Positions 15,322 through 23,949 are shown, counted from the first letter of the stretch. The stretch: DNA of 64,000 nucleotides from Companilactobacillus jidongensis (GCF_003946575.1 NZ_RHOP01000002.1:1-64000); one strand, 5' to 3'. Numbers and translations: made by a program. The notes: generated by a model not told the origin, from the sequence alone.

Positions 15322-15753
15322 CTAATTTAATAATTGATCTAATCTACTTAATTCTTCTGGTTTATCCAGATTTATAATTGCATCTATTTTTTTGATTCCT
15401 GTGTCCATCAACTGCCGCTCAGTGTATGAATACTCATCGTCCGTGTATGAGTCGTGGTAAGTTATGATTCCGAATATGGGGATTCGGAAGACTTTCGCGA
15501 AATTCGGTGGATAAGTATCCTTGTGAGCCTTCATCGGTTGAATGAACAAACCACACTTGGCTGTTTGTTGTAACGCTATGATGTGGTTATACATCCAGGG
15601 ACATTCTAAATAATTATCTGGCACGGTAACCGTCTCTTTGCGATAAACGATATTGTCAACTTTTCTAAGTGGCACTTCTGATTGCTCAAGGTATGTAGCA
15701 ATAGTTGCTTTACCGCTCAACCTTGGCCCAACGAGCATCACTCTCGGTTTCAT
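15322..15753 (-). CDS. EutP/PduV-like small GTPase-fold protein with altered P-loop
   Basis: 143 residues, the size of EutP/PduV proteins of BMC operons. The N-terminal Walker A region reads VGPRLSGKATIA: Gly 9, Gly 14 and Lys 15 are in place but the usual Ser/Thr after the Lys is Ala 16. The C-terminal half has GIITYHDSYTD and KIDAIINLDKP, corresponding to the switch and base-recognition part, but NKxD is not evident. PduV is reported to associate with the shell surface and aid compartment movement, while EutP has acetate-kinase activity in one report. Overlaps the preceding BMC gene by 4 bases. Confidence 0.78.
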   Translation of the reverse strand: MKPRVMLVGPRLSGKATIATYLEQSEVPLRKVDNIVYRKETVTVPDNYLECPWMYNHIIALQQTAKCGLFIQPMKAHKDTYPPNFAKVFRIPIFGIITYHDSYTDDEYSYTERQLMDTGIKKIDAIINLDKPEELSRLDQLLN

Positions 15754-16103
15754 GTTTTTGTTACTCCAACAACTTCGAAGCCAAGTACATCTCTGAATAC
15801 TCGCAGAACCTCGGTCAAACTGACTTCAACGCTTTGAACATCTCCTGAGATAACTACCGATCCGGTGAAACGATCTAAGAATCCAACTGTGATATCAGCT
15901 GCTTTTGCGGCTGTATCTGCAGCAATCATTGCTGTTTCAAATGGAGATACGTTGAGGATCCCGATGGCTCCTTCTTCTTCGATGCCTAGTGCTTGATACA
16001 CATCTTGAATCGGTGAAGCAATCACATGCGCCAAGGTAACTGTCTTACCTGGAATTGATTCTTCAATCATACGTTGTGTGGTTTCTTTGCTATCCACTGC
16101 CAT
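15750..16103 (-). CDS. Circularly permuted BMC-H shell protein (EutS/PduU type)
   Basis: 117 residues starting at the ATG at 16103 (MAVDSKETTQ). The GGAGAGGAGG ribosome-binding site lies 7 bases upstream, which rules out the TTG-started extension to 16133. The sequence MIEESIPGKTVTLAHVIASP followed by GAIGILNVSPFETAMIAADTA and VSLTEVLRVFRDVLGFEVVGVTKT matches the permuted BMC family, whose N-terminal strands form a beta-barrel cap over the pore. It follows cutD and is coupled to the EutP-like gene. Confidence 0.92.
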   Translation of the reverse strand: MAVDSKETTQRMIEESIPGKTVTLAHVIASPIQDVYQALGIEEEGAIGILNVSPFETAMIAADTAAKAADITVGFLDRFTGSVVISGDVQSVEVSLTEVLRVFRDVLGFEVVGVTKT

Positions 16104-16145
16104 GGGAATTCCTCCTCTCCTTTTGAAAGTCAACGCCTTCCGTCT

Positions 16146-17099
16146 CTAGTGACGAACAACTCTTACTGGGAAGTCATATTCTTTGATCCATCCTTCAATT
16201 CTTGTTAGATCTGCATCTGACAAGCTTGGATCTTCTTTAACTGGGTAATCGATACCTAGTTGACCATATTTGGCAACTCCTAGTTTGTGGTATGGAAGTA
16301 AATCGATACCGTGGAAGTTTGGCAAGTCTTTGTATGGCATCAAGAAATCAACGATTTGTTGAATTTCTTCATGACTATCATTAACTTGTTTCAACATAGG
16401 CATTCTGATCTTAACGTTGTATCCTCTCTTGAATAATTCCTTCAAGTTAGCAAGGATCTTTTCGTTACTGATACCAGTTAATTCGTTATGTCTAACTGGA
16501 TCCATGTGTTTCATATCGAATAGGAATAAGTCAATGTAATCTGCCATTTCCATCAAACGATACATGCGACTGTGTCCACATGTTTCAATGGCTGTGTTTA
16601 GTCCATCTTCCTTGCAAGCTTTTAGAATTGCTAAAGCTGCATCAGGTTGAGATGTACACTCACCACCACTCAATGTAACGCCACCACCGGAAGTTTCGTA
16701 GAAAGCATCATCTTCGTGAACAATCTTCATTAATTCAGAAACCGTTTTGATTTCTCCTGTTATATGAAGAGCACTCATTGGACAAACTTCCTCACACTTA
16801 CGACAGCCATCACATGAAATGTCACGACGTACTTGGTGATTACCATTTTCGTCAATGTAGTGAATCCCCTTTGGACAAGCTTCAACACAAGCCATACATT
16901 GACTACAAATACTTTCTTTGTACATTACTTCGAATTTTCGATTAAGGCCTTCTGGATTAGCACACCATCTGCAACGTAGTGGGCAACCCTTGAGAAAGAT
17001 GATGGTTCGGATTCCCGGGCCGTCATACAGACTGTATTTTTGTACATTGAAAACAAAGGCCTGTCTTTCTATCCGTTCTTTTTCTTGTTCATCAATCAT
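16146..17099 (-). CDS. cutD: Choline TMA-lyase activating enzyme (glycyl-radical activase)
   Basis: 317 residues, radical SAM activase that installs the glycyl radical on CutC using S-adenosylmethionine and a 4Fe-4S cluster. The radical SAM motif CPLRCRWC is near residue 35-45. Two extra ferredoxin-type cluster motifs follow: CSQCMACVEACPKGIH and CDGCRKCEEVCPMSALH. The remaining TIM-barrel signature includes SGGGVTLSGGE. It is directly downstream of cutC (25 bases) as in known cut clusters. Length and motif order fit CutD/PflA-like activases of BMC loci. It needs anaerobic conditions and an electron donor not encoded here. Confidence 0.95.
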   Translation of the reverse strand: MIDEQEKERIERQAFVFNVQKYSLYDGPGIRTIIFLKGCPLRCRWCANPEGLNRKFEVMYKESICSQCMACVEACPKGIHYIDENGNHQVRRDISCDGCRKCEEVCPMSALHITGEIKTVSELMKIVHEDDAFYETSGGGVTLSGGECTSQPDAALAILKACKEDGLNTAIETCGHSRMYRLMEMADYIDLFLFDMKHMDPVRHNELTGISNEKILANLKELFKRGYNVKIRMPMLKQVNDSHEEIQQIVDFLMPYKDLPNFHGIDLLPYHKLGVAKYGQLGIDYPVKEDPSLSDADLTRIEGWIKEYDFPVRVVRH

Positions 17100-17124
17100 G
17101 CTTTCCCATCTCCAGCTCTAAAAT

Positions 17125-19677
17125 CTACAATTGCGTTAGCATTGTACGACTAATAATTTCATCTTGAACGTCTTTACATAATTCAACGAAGAAGGCACTG
17201 TATCCAGCAACACGCACAATCAAACCACGATATTCTTCAGGATGCTTTTGAGCATCGATCAATGTTTGATTATCCAAGTAGTTGAATTGCATTTGTCCAC
17301 AACCTAGAGAATTTGCTGTTCTAAGTAATGTGATCAAACTTTCTTCACCTTCTGGTGTATCCAACAATCCGGCCATGATCTTGTAGTTATGAACCATACC
17401 AATGTTCATACTGTCATTTGCCATCTTAGATACTGACTTAACAATAGCTGTAGGGCCTTTGTAATCTGCACCTTGTGTTGGACTGATACCATCTGATAAT
17501 GGAACCCAAGCTTTACGACCATTGGCTGATGCACCTGTCATTTGACCAAATGGTGTGTTGTTTGAGATTGACAATGTTCCGTGACTCAATACTGAGTACA
17601 GTGTATGGAATTGTCTGTGTTCCATTTCAGTAAAGTTGATAAGGTTAGCTGCAATAAGATCAGCATAATCATCATCGTTACCATATTTAGGAGCGTTTAA
17701 GCAATCTGTACGTACTTGATCGAATCCTACGAAGTCTGCTTTCAATGCTTCATTCATTTGGTCCAATGTGTATTTCTTGTCATCAAAGACTAATTTCTTG
17801 ATAGCTGCCATTGAATCTGTGTATGTAGCAAGTCCTGACCAAACAACACCAGGTCCGAAGTTATACATTGCGCCTCCGGATGAAACATCTTTACCATGTT
17901 CCATACAGCCTTCATACATGATTGACATCAATGGTTTTGGAGCTAGTTCACGATGAACACGTTGTGAAATAACGGTTGCTACATCTGTCCATTTTGTGAT
18001 GTACTTGATTTGTTCTTTAACGGCATGATCGAATTCATCGTATGTCTTGTATTGTGACAAGTCACCCAAGTCTGGTGTAACTTTCTTGCCGTACCATTGT
18101 GGAACACCATGGTTAAGAGCTAATTCAATACAGATTGGCCATTGTGTATAAGCCGTTGAAGTCCATTGATACAAACGACCTGACTTCTGTGGTTCAACAC
18201 ATCCCATCAAGCAGTAGTCACGGGCATCTTCAATCGATACACCCTTAGCTAACATGATCTTGATATGTGTATCATCGAAGTGACATGCTGGGAATCCCAT
18301 TCCGGCACGAACAACATCAACGATCTTCTTGAGATATTTTCTTGGTGAATGAGCGTGGATACGACATGCTAATGATGGTTGATAAATCTTAACGTGTCTT
18401 ACAGCATCCATTAGTAAGTATGTTAAGTCGTTAGTAGCATCTTGACCTTGTCTTGTAATACCACCGACACACATGTTGATAAATGGTTGGTAACCAGCGA
18501 AGAACTTAGAACCACCTTCACTTGTGATCCACATCATTTCTGACATCTTGATCAACATACAACCTGCAAGCTCAAAGGCTTCATGATTGTTCATGCGTCC
18601 TGCTTCAAGATCAGCTTTAAACAATGGGTACATGTATTGATCAACACGTCCAATTGACATACCTGTTTGATTCTCTTCAACAACCAATAGTGATTCAACT
18701 GTCCATACAGCTTGGATTGCTTCGTAGAATGTTTCAGGTTTGTGTGCAGGAACTTTAGCATTGATTTCTGAAATTTTTAGAAGTTCTGCTTTACGTTTTG
18801 GATCTGTTTCTTTAGCAGCTTTTTCTGCAGCGTATTCTGACATACGACGAGCGTAGATCATAACACCTTCTGTAGTATCGATAACTGATTTGTAGAAGTA
18901 AATCTTTTCGATATCATCTGGGTTCTCATAGTCCAATTTTTCGAGGTGTTCTTTAGCCTCGTTTTGGATGTCGATCATACCCTTCTTCATCAAGATTACA
19001 TCGTAACCTGGGTTTGAATCTCCACCACCGTTTAATGCATGGTATGAACAATCTGATACGAATGATTCACCTGATAATTCCCAAACACCAGCTTCGCGGT
19101 ATTGGTCTTCACAGTATTCATCAACTGACTTGCCTTTCCAATATGGGAAAAGTTCATCACGCATGATCTTCTTGTCTTCGTCTGAGATATAGAATGGATC
19201 TTGTGGACGAGTACCGATTGTATCGATTTCGTCTTCCATCCAACGCCAAGCGATATCTGGTGAGAATGCTCCGGCACGAGGTGCTCCGTTAGGTGCTCCA
19301 ACGATAAGCTCATTATCTTGAATTACTAAAGGTGCTGTTTCACAACAGTAGCGGAAACATTTAGCACGTAATTCAATTTTTGGCATACCAGGATTTTCTT
19401 TGGCAATCTTAGTAATAGCACGTGCACGGTAAGTTGTGATTGATGGTTTTTGATCCAAGTAATTGTCTTTTAAGGCACTCAATCTTGGTGTGATTCCATC
19501 TGGAACTTCTGTTGTTGTTTGATCGTCTAAATGATCTTTACCAGCTACGATTGCTCCATCAGTTGATTCGATGTGATCTGAAACTGATGAGAACATCTTC
19601 ATTAGTGCATTTCTTTCTTCTTGGCTGAGATCTTGTGTTGCTGCGGCGAGTTTAGTTGAAAATTCTTTAACGTCCAT
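17125..19677 (-). CDS. cutC: Choline trimethylamine-lyase, glycyl radical enzyme
   Basis: 850 residues. It cleaves choline to trimethylamine and acetaldehyde by radical chemistry. The glycyl-radical loop [10 protein letters not shown] is at the C-terminus (Gly 825) and the thiyl Cys is in GCVEP (Cys 493, Glu 495). The residues lining the choline site of Desulfovibrio CutC as I recall them (Tyr 208, Asp 216, Phe 395, Cys 489, Glu 491, Tyr 506, Gly 821) are all found at +4: Tyr 212, Asp 220, Phe 399, Cys 493, Glu 495, Tyr 510, Gly 825. This separates it from propanediol and glycerol dehydratases, which share GCVEP but not this set. N-terminal residues 1-60 may target it to the shell. Followed by cutD. 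Confidence 0.97.
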   Translation of the reverse strand: MDVKEFSTKLAAATQDLSQEERNALMKMFSSVSDHIESTDGAIVAGKDHLDDQTTTEVPDGITPRLSALKDNYLDQKPSITTYRARAITKIAKENPGMPKIELRAKCFRYCCETAPLVIQDNELIVGAPNGAPRAGAFSPDIAWRWMEDEIDTIGTRPQDPFYISDEDKKIMRDELFPYWKGKSVDEYCEDQYREAGVWELSGESFVSDCSYHALNGGGDSNPGYDVILMKKGMIDIQNEAKEHLEKLDYENPDDIEKIYFYKSVIDTTEGVMIYARRMSEYAAEKAAKETDPKRKAELLKISEINAKVPAHKPETFYEAIQAVWTVESLLVVEENQTGMSIGRVDQYMYPLFKADLEAGRMNNHEAFELAGCMLIKMSEMMWITSEGGSKFFAGYQPFINMCVGGITRQGQDATNDLTYLLMDAVRHVKIYQPSLACRIHAHSPRKYLKKIVDVVRAGMGFPACHFDDTHIKIMLAKGVSIEDARDYCLMGCVEPQKSGRLYQWTSTAYTQWPICIELALNHGVPQWYGKKVTPDLGDLSQYKTYDEFDHAVKEQIKYITKWTDVATVISQRVHRELAPKPLMSIMYEGCMEHGKDVSSGGAMYNFGPGVVWSGLATYTDSMAAIKKLVFDDKKYTLDQMNEALKADFVGFDQVRTDCLNAPKYGNDDDYADLIAANLINFTEMEHRQFHTLYSVLSHGTLSISNNTPFGQMTGASANGRKAWVPLSDGISPTQGADYKGPTAIVKSVSKMANDSMNIGMVHNYKIMAGLLDTPEGEESLITLLRTANSLGCGQMQFNYLDNQTLIDAQKHPEEYRGLIVRVAGYSAFFVELCKDVQDEIISRTMLTQL

Positions 19678-19699
19678 CTGACTCCCTCACTTCTTAAAT

Positions 19700-21154
19700 T
19701 TATTGATCCATAATTTTCTTTAATACTTTTGCTAATAATTCTTTGTCCGCCGAAATATCTCTTTCCTGAGTTACTTCTTGAACCTTTACATTGTTAGGAA
19801 TGTTTGGTTTTGTATATCCGATGTCTCTTTGATAAGTTAGGTCCTCAGCTACAACGTTCTTGGAAATGAATCCTCGTCCAGTAGTTAAACCGCCTAGAAT
19901 CAACGAAACTGGTAATGTTGAATTTAATCCGATACTTGAGAAACTTGCTGGTCCATTAACGATCATTCTGCCGACTGGTTTCTTCAATGCAAATTCTTTG
20001 ATAACCGCTTCATCGTTTGAATAGATTGCTAAGGTGTGACCATTTCTCTTTGTCTTTAATAATCTGATACATTTTTCGCAAGCGTGCATCCAATCTGGTT
20101 CAACATAGAATGTTAAGATTGGGCACTTCAACTCGTCAGTAAATGGATTCTCATCGAAGATGTAAGGTTTCTCTGATACAAGAACCTTGGTATTCTCCGG
20201 TACGCTGAATCCTGATTGTTTAGCTAACCATGTGGCACTTTGTCCTACGAACAATGGGTTTACATGATCTTCATCTAAGAATAAGCTGCCTAGTAATTGT
20301 TCTTCCTCGCTGTCAGACAAGAAGTAAGCTCCTGCTTCTTTCATATCTGACTTAACTTCGTTAGCAACGACGCCTTCGGCGAGAACAAATTGTTCAGCTG
20401 CTGGTAAAAGTCCGTTATCAAATGAGCGACTATCCACAACTGATTTAGCTGCTTGAGCAATATCAGCTGTGTGCTCGATGAAGACTGGTGTTGATCCGGT
20501 ACCACCGTAGATCATCGGTTTATTAACAACTTGATTGTTGTCAAAGTATTTTGGAACACCGATATCAATCACAATGGCTGTATCTGGATGAGCAAGTATT
20601 TGAGTAACACCTTCATCCGCCGTATTCTCCATATAACCGATGGCTCCTTTTGGAAGTCCCGATTCTTGGCAAATGTGAGCTACTTTGCTATAAAATCTTG
20701 CAACAACTTTTTCAGTTCTTGATTGTGGAACCAAGATGATTGTGTTGCCAGATTTAATAGCAATCAGTGTTGCGTACAAACTGTTCAAAATAATATTTTC
20801 AGTTGGTAGTAATACTGCAACGACTCCTAATGAAACACCAATCGTTTCGATTTGATTATGGGAATTCTCCTTCAAGCTTCCAATAACTTTTTGATTTTTA
20901 AGTTTATCTTCTAGAATAGGAAGAAATTCTTCAAATAGTTTTAATTTGTCTTTCTTAACGCCAGCTTTTGTTTCCGCAATTTCCAAATCCACTAGTTCAG
21001 GGATTTCAATAAGAATGTCTGACATTAATTTATCAATTACTCGGTCAAGATCTTGTTGACTGTATTCCTTCAAAAGAACATGGGCATCGCGCGCAGATTC
21101 GACTAATATCCTTGCTTCCTGGACTGATTTCAGATCTTTATCCACAAACTGCAT
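19700..21154 (-). CDS. Aldehyde dehydrogenase homologue with catalytic Cys replaced (predicted pseudoenzyme)
   Basis: 484 residues from the ATG at 21154; the TTG at 21163 abuts the GGAG site and cannot be the start. It is homologous over its whole length to the EutE-type enzyme at 9282-10838. At the active site it reads FDNGLLPAAEQ where the active enzyme reads FDNGTICASEQ, so Pro 251 replaces Cys 251. The nucleotide loop ATGGPGMV is DIGVPKYF, losing two glycines. The reading frame is intact and both ends keep the family's amphipathic helices (C-terminal DKELLAKVLKKIMDQ). It therefore probably serves as a structural or scaffold subunit, not as an enzyme. It lies between shell genes and cutC. 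Confidence 0.9.
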   Translation of the reverse strand: MQFVDKDLKSVQEARILVESARDAHVLLKEYSQQDLDRVIDKLMSDILIEIPELVDLEIAETKAGVKKDKLKLFEEFLPILEDKLKNQKVIGSLKENSHNQIETIGVSLGVVAVLLPTENIILNSLYATLIAIKSGNTIILVPQSRTEKVVARFYSKVAHICQESGLPKGAIGYMENTADEGVTQILAHPDTAIVIDIGVPKYFDNNQVVNKPMIYGGTGSTPVFIEHTADIAQAAKSVVDSRSFDNGLLPAAEQFVLAEGVVANEVKSDMKEAGAYFLSDSEEEQLLGSLFLDEDHVNPLFVGQSATWLAKQSGFSVPENTKVLVSEKPYIFDENPFTDELKCPILTFYVEPDWMHACEKCIRLLKTKRNGHTLAIYSNDEAVIKEFALKKPVGRMIVNGPASFSSIGLNSTLPVSLILGGLTTGRGFISKNVVAEDLTYQRDIGYTKPNIPNNVKVQEVTQERDISADKELLAKVLKKIMDQ

Positions 21155-21172
21155 TTTGCCCAACTCCTTCTA

Positions 21173-21481
21173 TTATTTTTCATCCAATAATATATCTAAT
21201 GAGTAACGGTCGATTATCTTGTTCAAGTCTTGATGAGGACTTGCGATAACGACTGAGCTGTAAACTTCAGCACCCATGTTTTCTACTGCCTTAACCCCTG
21301 CTTCAACGGCTGATTTACATGCGGCTACATCGCCTTGGACGATTACCGAGATATAACCTGAAGCCGTATTTTCATAACCGACTACATCGACATCTGCGGC
21401 TTTGCACATTGCATCAGCTGCTTGAACTACAAAGACGAGGCCGAATGTTTCAATAGCACCGATTGCTTGGTATGTCTTCAT
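21173..21481 (-). CDS. BMC-H shell protein (variant pore, ASG)
   Basis: 102 residues, one BMC domain: AIGAIETFGLVFVVQAADAMCKAADV, then VIVQGDVAACKSAVEAGVKAVENMG. The pore-loop position reads ASGY, different from the major shell protein (GGG), so it may pass other metabolites. Two extra Cys residues (Cys 26 and one in VAACKSA) are unusual. It is one of two tandem minor shell genes upstream of the inactive aldehyde dehydrogenase. Confidence 0.93.
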   Translation of the reverse strand: MKTYQAIGAIETFGLVFVVQAADAMCKAADVDVVGYENTASGYISVIVQGDVAACKSAVEAGVKAVENMGAEVYSSVVIASPHQDLNKIIDRYSLDILLDEK

Positions 21482-21499
21482 ATTCTCTCTCCTCGTACT

Positions 21500-21799
21500 T
21501 TACTGATGATCGATATCGTGAACTGATACGATATCGCCAACTGCTGGGATTGGTCTAGGAATTACGTTCTTGGCCGTTAACTTACCAATTGCATCAGCTG
21601 CGATTGCTCCAGCTTCAACAGATGCCTCAACTGCGGCAACGTCACCCTTGATCATAATTGTTACTAATGTGGAACCGATGTTTTCGTAAGAGATCAACTC
21701 TACGTCTGCGGCTTTTAACATAATGTCTGCAGCTTTCAAAGCTGGCACTAAGCCGATGGTTTCTATGAAGCCTACTGCTTCTTCGCCTCTAAATCTCAC
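21500..21799 (-). CDS. BMC-H shell protein (variant pore, GST)
   Basis: 99 residues with a BMC domain: EAVGFIETIGLVPALKAADIMLKAADV, then IMIKGDVAAVEASVEAGAIAADAIG. The pore-loop reads IGST. It has a slightly extended N-terminus (MRFRGE) and a short C-terminal tail. The gene lies 18 bases before the next BMC gene and 12 bases after the small winged-helix-like gene, in the same operon. Confidence 0.93.
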   Translation of the reverse strand: MRFRGEEAVGFIETIGLVPALKAADIMLKAADVELISYENIGSTLVTIMIKGDVAAVEASVEAGAIAADAIGKLTAKNVIPRPIPAVGDIVSVHDIDHQ

Positions 21800-21811
21800 A
21801 TCTCTGCCTCC

Positions 21812-22105
21812 TTACGCAACCCGATAACGTTTATCAACGTATTTTTCAACGGTACTTTTACCGTCATCAGTAATTTTGTATTTCATAACCAGATCACCGT
21901 TCTCATTTAAGTCGTAGCTTGACATTTCTGCCAATCCATTAGCTTCGAGAGCCATCAGATGATCGAGATACATTTTTTCATTAAATTGTTTTTCATTTCC
22001 GTAGTCGTCTTTTAAGGCTGCCATAACTGACTTAACGTCGACTTCGTCTTTATCAAACATATGATTTAAAACTGCCATCCTGCTAGGTAGTAACATCTTA
22101 TGCAT
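21812..22105 (-). CDS. Small winged-helix-like protein in the BMC operon
   Basis: 97 residues: an initial hydrophobic helix (LLPSRMAVLNHMF), two helices (DVKSVMAALKDDYG, EKMYLDHLMALEANGLAEM) and a two-stranded wing (DLVMKYKITDDGKSTVEKYV). This helix and wing order resembles small PadR/MarR-like domains, and YKITDDGKSTVEKYV is the typical wing-to-C-helix phrase. It overlaps the transporter gene by 8 bases, so the two are translated together. It may be a local regulator or a partner of the transporter. I do not recognise a named family, so the fold call is inference. Confidence 0.6.
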   Translation of the reverse strand: MHKMLLPSRMAVLNHMFDKDEVDVKSVMAALKDDYGNEKQFNEKMYLDHLMALEANGLAEMSSYDLNENGDLVMKYKITDDGKSTVEKYVDKRYRVA

Positions 22106-23114
22106 CTCCTTTTCTAAATAGATCCAAAGGATTCATTGTAACGACGATGGCACCAAGTACGATGACGATTGATCCAATGACGATTGTTGGTGTGAATGCT
22201 TGTCCTAAGAACAAGACTGAGAACAAAACGCCCCAGAATGCGTATGTAACGTTAAGTGACATACCAACCGCACATCCAACCATTGAATTAGCCTTATACC
22301 AACTAACGAATGAAATAGCTGCACTCATTCCGGCAATTGCTAACCAAAGCATTGGTGATGGAGCTGAAAGTGTTCCACCAAGTAATTTGATTCCGCCACC
22401 GATAAGTGGAACAACAATAAGTAATGCGAATAAACCTGAGATTAATTCACGTAGGTTAACTGCTACGTCAGTATCGATCATTGCACCACCAAAACTTGAG
22501 AAGACTCCTTCAAGTCCCCAAGCAACAGCGGCGATCAATGCGCAAATAATTCCTAAAGTAAAGTTTGGTGCACCTTGTGGTTTAACAAAGTTAATAACAA
22601 TAGCTCCGGCAACACACATTAACATTCCTAAAACAACACGTTTTGTAGGACGTTGTTTCAAGAAGATCCAAGCAAATAATGCTCCGAATAAACTACATGT
22701 TGCTGAAATTGGAATTGCATAAGCACCCGCTAATGCCAATCCAACTAGATAAGCACCGTTAGCAATTGGTCCACCTAATAGGAAGCCAATAACTAACATC
22801 TTTCCTGGTTTAGTTTTCAATGTACGTCCAAGTTCTCTTAATCGACCTTGTTTTGCGTTGTAGAATAATAACCAAATTCCGGCAAACAAGTCGTTCAATC
22901 CTGAAGCAACAAATGGAGCTGCCAGGATTCCTGCGGCACTTACTAGTGGGTTATAACCACTGGCCACAACTACTAAGGTTGAATAGATACCATATGTCAA
23001 CCCAGAAACTAAGCCGTTGGAAATCCCAGTTACCTGGAATTTTTTACCAACAGCTTTCATTTGTGTATCCGCAGAAACTGCGGAAGTATTCATAATGCTC
23101 TTTCCACTATTCAT
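22098..23114 (-). CDS. DMT-superfamily (EamA/GRP-like) transporter of the choline operon
   Basis: 338 residues with about ten hydrophobic helices in two homologous halves. GLVSGLTYGIYSTLVVVASGY opens helix 1, and GALFAWIFLKQRPTKRVVLGM plus GVLFSVLFLGQAFTPTIVIGSIVIVLGAIVV are typical EamA repeat phrases. Placement as the second gene of the operon implies import of choline or export of trimethylamine or ethanol; the sequence alone does not decide. A strong AAGGAGG site precedes ATG at 23114. A hydrophilic 30-residue N-terminus precedes helix 1. Confidence 0.85.
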   Translation of the reverse strand: MNSGKSIMNTSAVSADTQMKAVGKKFQVTGISNGLVSGLTYGIYSTLVVVASGYNPLVSAAGILAAPFVASGLNDLFAGIWLLFYNAKQGRLRELGRTLKTKPGKMLVIGFLLGGPIANGAYLVGLALAGAYAIPISATCSLFGALFAWIFLKQRPTKRVVLGMLMCVAGAIVINFVKPQGAPNFTLGIICALIAAVAWGLEGVFSSFGGAMIDTDVAVNLRELISGLFALLIVVPLIGGGIKLLGGTLSAPSPMLWLAIAGMSAAISFVSWYKANSMVGCAVGMSLNVTYAFWGVLFSVLFLGQAFTPTIVIGSIVIVLGAIVVTMNPLDLFRKGDA

Positions 23115-23125
23115 AGGAATCCTCC

Positions 23126-23419
23126 TTATTCAGTTACATTTGCAGGTGCATTTGGAAGAATTGACTCTACTTCACTGTGTGGACGAGGAATTACGTGAAC
23201 TGATAATACTTCTCCAACACGCTCTGCTGCTGCTGCTCCTGCGTCTGTGGCTGCCTTAACGGCTCCAACATCGCCTCTTACCATTACAGTAACGATTCCG
23301 CCACCAACAAGTTCTTTTCCTATTAATGAGACATTCGCAGCCTTTACCATGGCATCAGCCGCTTCAATTGATCCTACCAAGCCTTTTGTTTCTACCATAC
23401 CTAATGCATCGAACTTCAT
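23126..23419 (-). CDS. BMC-H major shell protein, first gene of the choline operon
   Basis: 97 residues, PduA-type: [74 protein letters not shown]. It forms hexameric facets of the shell. It is almost the same as the protein of the last gene (8263-8562). AGGAGG lies 7 bases upstream of ATG 23419. The 5' leader is about 48 nt and holds a cre site. Transcribed from the MerR-type promoter at 23474-23504. Confidence 0.96.
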   Translation of the reverse strand: MKFDALGMVETKGLVGSIEAADAMVKAANVSLIGKELVGGGIVTVMVRGDVGAVKAATDAGAAAAERVGEVLSVHVIPRPHSEVESILPNAPANVTE

Positions 23420-23444
23420 AATCGTTCCTCCTAGTTTGTATGTA

Positions 23445-23458
23445 ATTAAGCGCTTACA
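23445..23458 (-). promoter_or_regulatory. cre site in the leader of the choline operon
   Basis: Minus strand TGTAAGCGCTTAAT agrees with the CcpA consensus except at one position. It begins about 8 bases after the predicted transcription start, where CcpA would act as a road-block. This predicts repression of choline use by preferred sugars. Confidence 0.7.
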
Positions 23459-23473
23459 TAACTTAACGATTTA

Positions 23474-23504
23474 AATATAGAACCTCCCCTTATGGTAGGG
23501 TCAA
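23474..23504 (-). promoter_or_regulatory. MerR-type promoter of the choline operon (19-bp spacer with dyad)
   Basis: Minus strand TTGACC (-35, 23499-23504), exactly 19 bases, TATATT (-10, 23474-23479). The spacer contains the dyad GACCCTACC...GGGGAGGTTC (23480-23502). An over-long spacer occupied by a GACC-type dyad is the hallmark of promoters that MerR-family activators untwist. The MerR gene at 24123-24974 is the obvious candidate activator. Confidence 0.8.
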
Positions 23505-23859
23505 CATTAATTTTGACCATTGTGTATTTTTTCACATCTAAGCTTATTTGGCACGCTATTACTTTTAAAATATTGCACAAAAATTAAATCATGATTTCGG
23601 TATAAATGCCGTTTAAACAGGATTCTTCGACTCATTTGTTAGTAAATCAGATAATCAAATACCAATAAAAATAAATTTGAAATAAAAAAAATAAATTATT
23701 TTGAATGATCTATTTTGGAATAAAAAACACATTTTGTGATTTATTTACGATTTTTTAAAAAAATATTCCTAAATATTTTTTGAATTGGAATAATTCTTAA
23801 AATGCTGATATATCAGTGGTTTTAGCAAAATAAGTTTAAAAATATACCCAATTAAGAGA

Positions 23860-23886
23860 ACCCTTACCTGCGGGTACGGGTATAAT
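23860..23886 (+). promoter_or_regulatory. GC-rich 22-bp dyad abutting a perfect -10 box
   Basis: ACCCTTACCTG / CGGGTACGGGT (23860-23881) match as inverted repeats at 9 of 11 positions. A perfect TATAAT follows at 23881-23886. No good -35 sits 17 bases upstream, which suits an activator-dependent, MerR-like arrangement. No ORF follows rightward. Confidence 0.45.
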
Positions 23887-23949
23887 GAATTATATATATA
23901 TGGAATAATTATTCCATTCTGTTTTTATTAGTAATTCAAAATATATAAT

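Noticed and set aside
17125-19677. Reading the glycyl radical enzyme as a 1,2-propanediol or glycerol dehydratase
   Set aside because: GCVEP is shared, but the sequence after it ([18 protein letters not shown]) and Tyr 212, Asp 220, Phe 399 and Tyr 510 are those of CutC.
19700-21154. Inactive aldehyde dehydrogenase as a frameshifted or decaying pseudogene
   Set aside because: The frame is intact over 484 codons and both termini are conserved; only catalytic residues are changed, so it looks maintained.
22147-22722. 191-codon ORF on the plus strand inside the transporter gene
   Set aside because: It is antisense to a convincing membrane-protein gene, has no ribosome-binding site and its sequence is low-complexity shadow coding.
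23540-23570. TTGGCAC near 23549 as a third sigma-54 promoter
   Set aside because: The -12 element is missing: the base pair 10 after GG is not GC on either strand.
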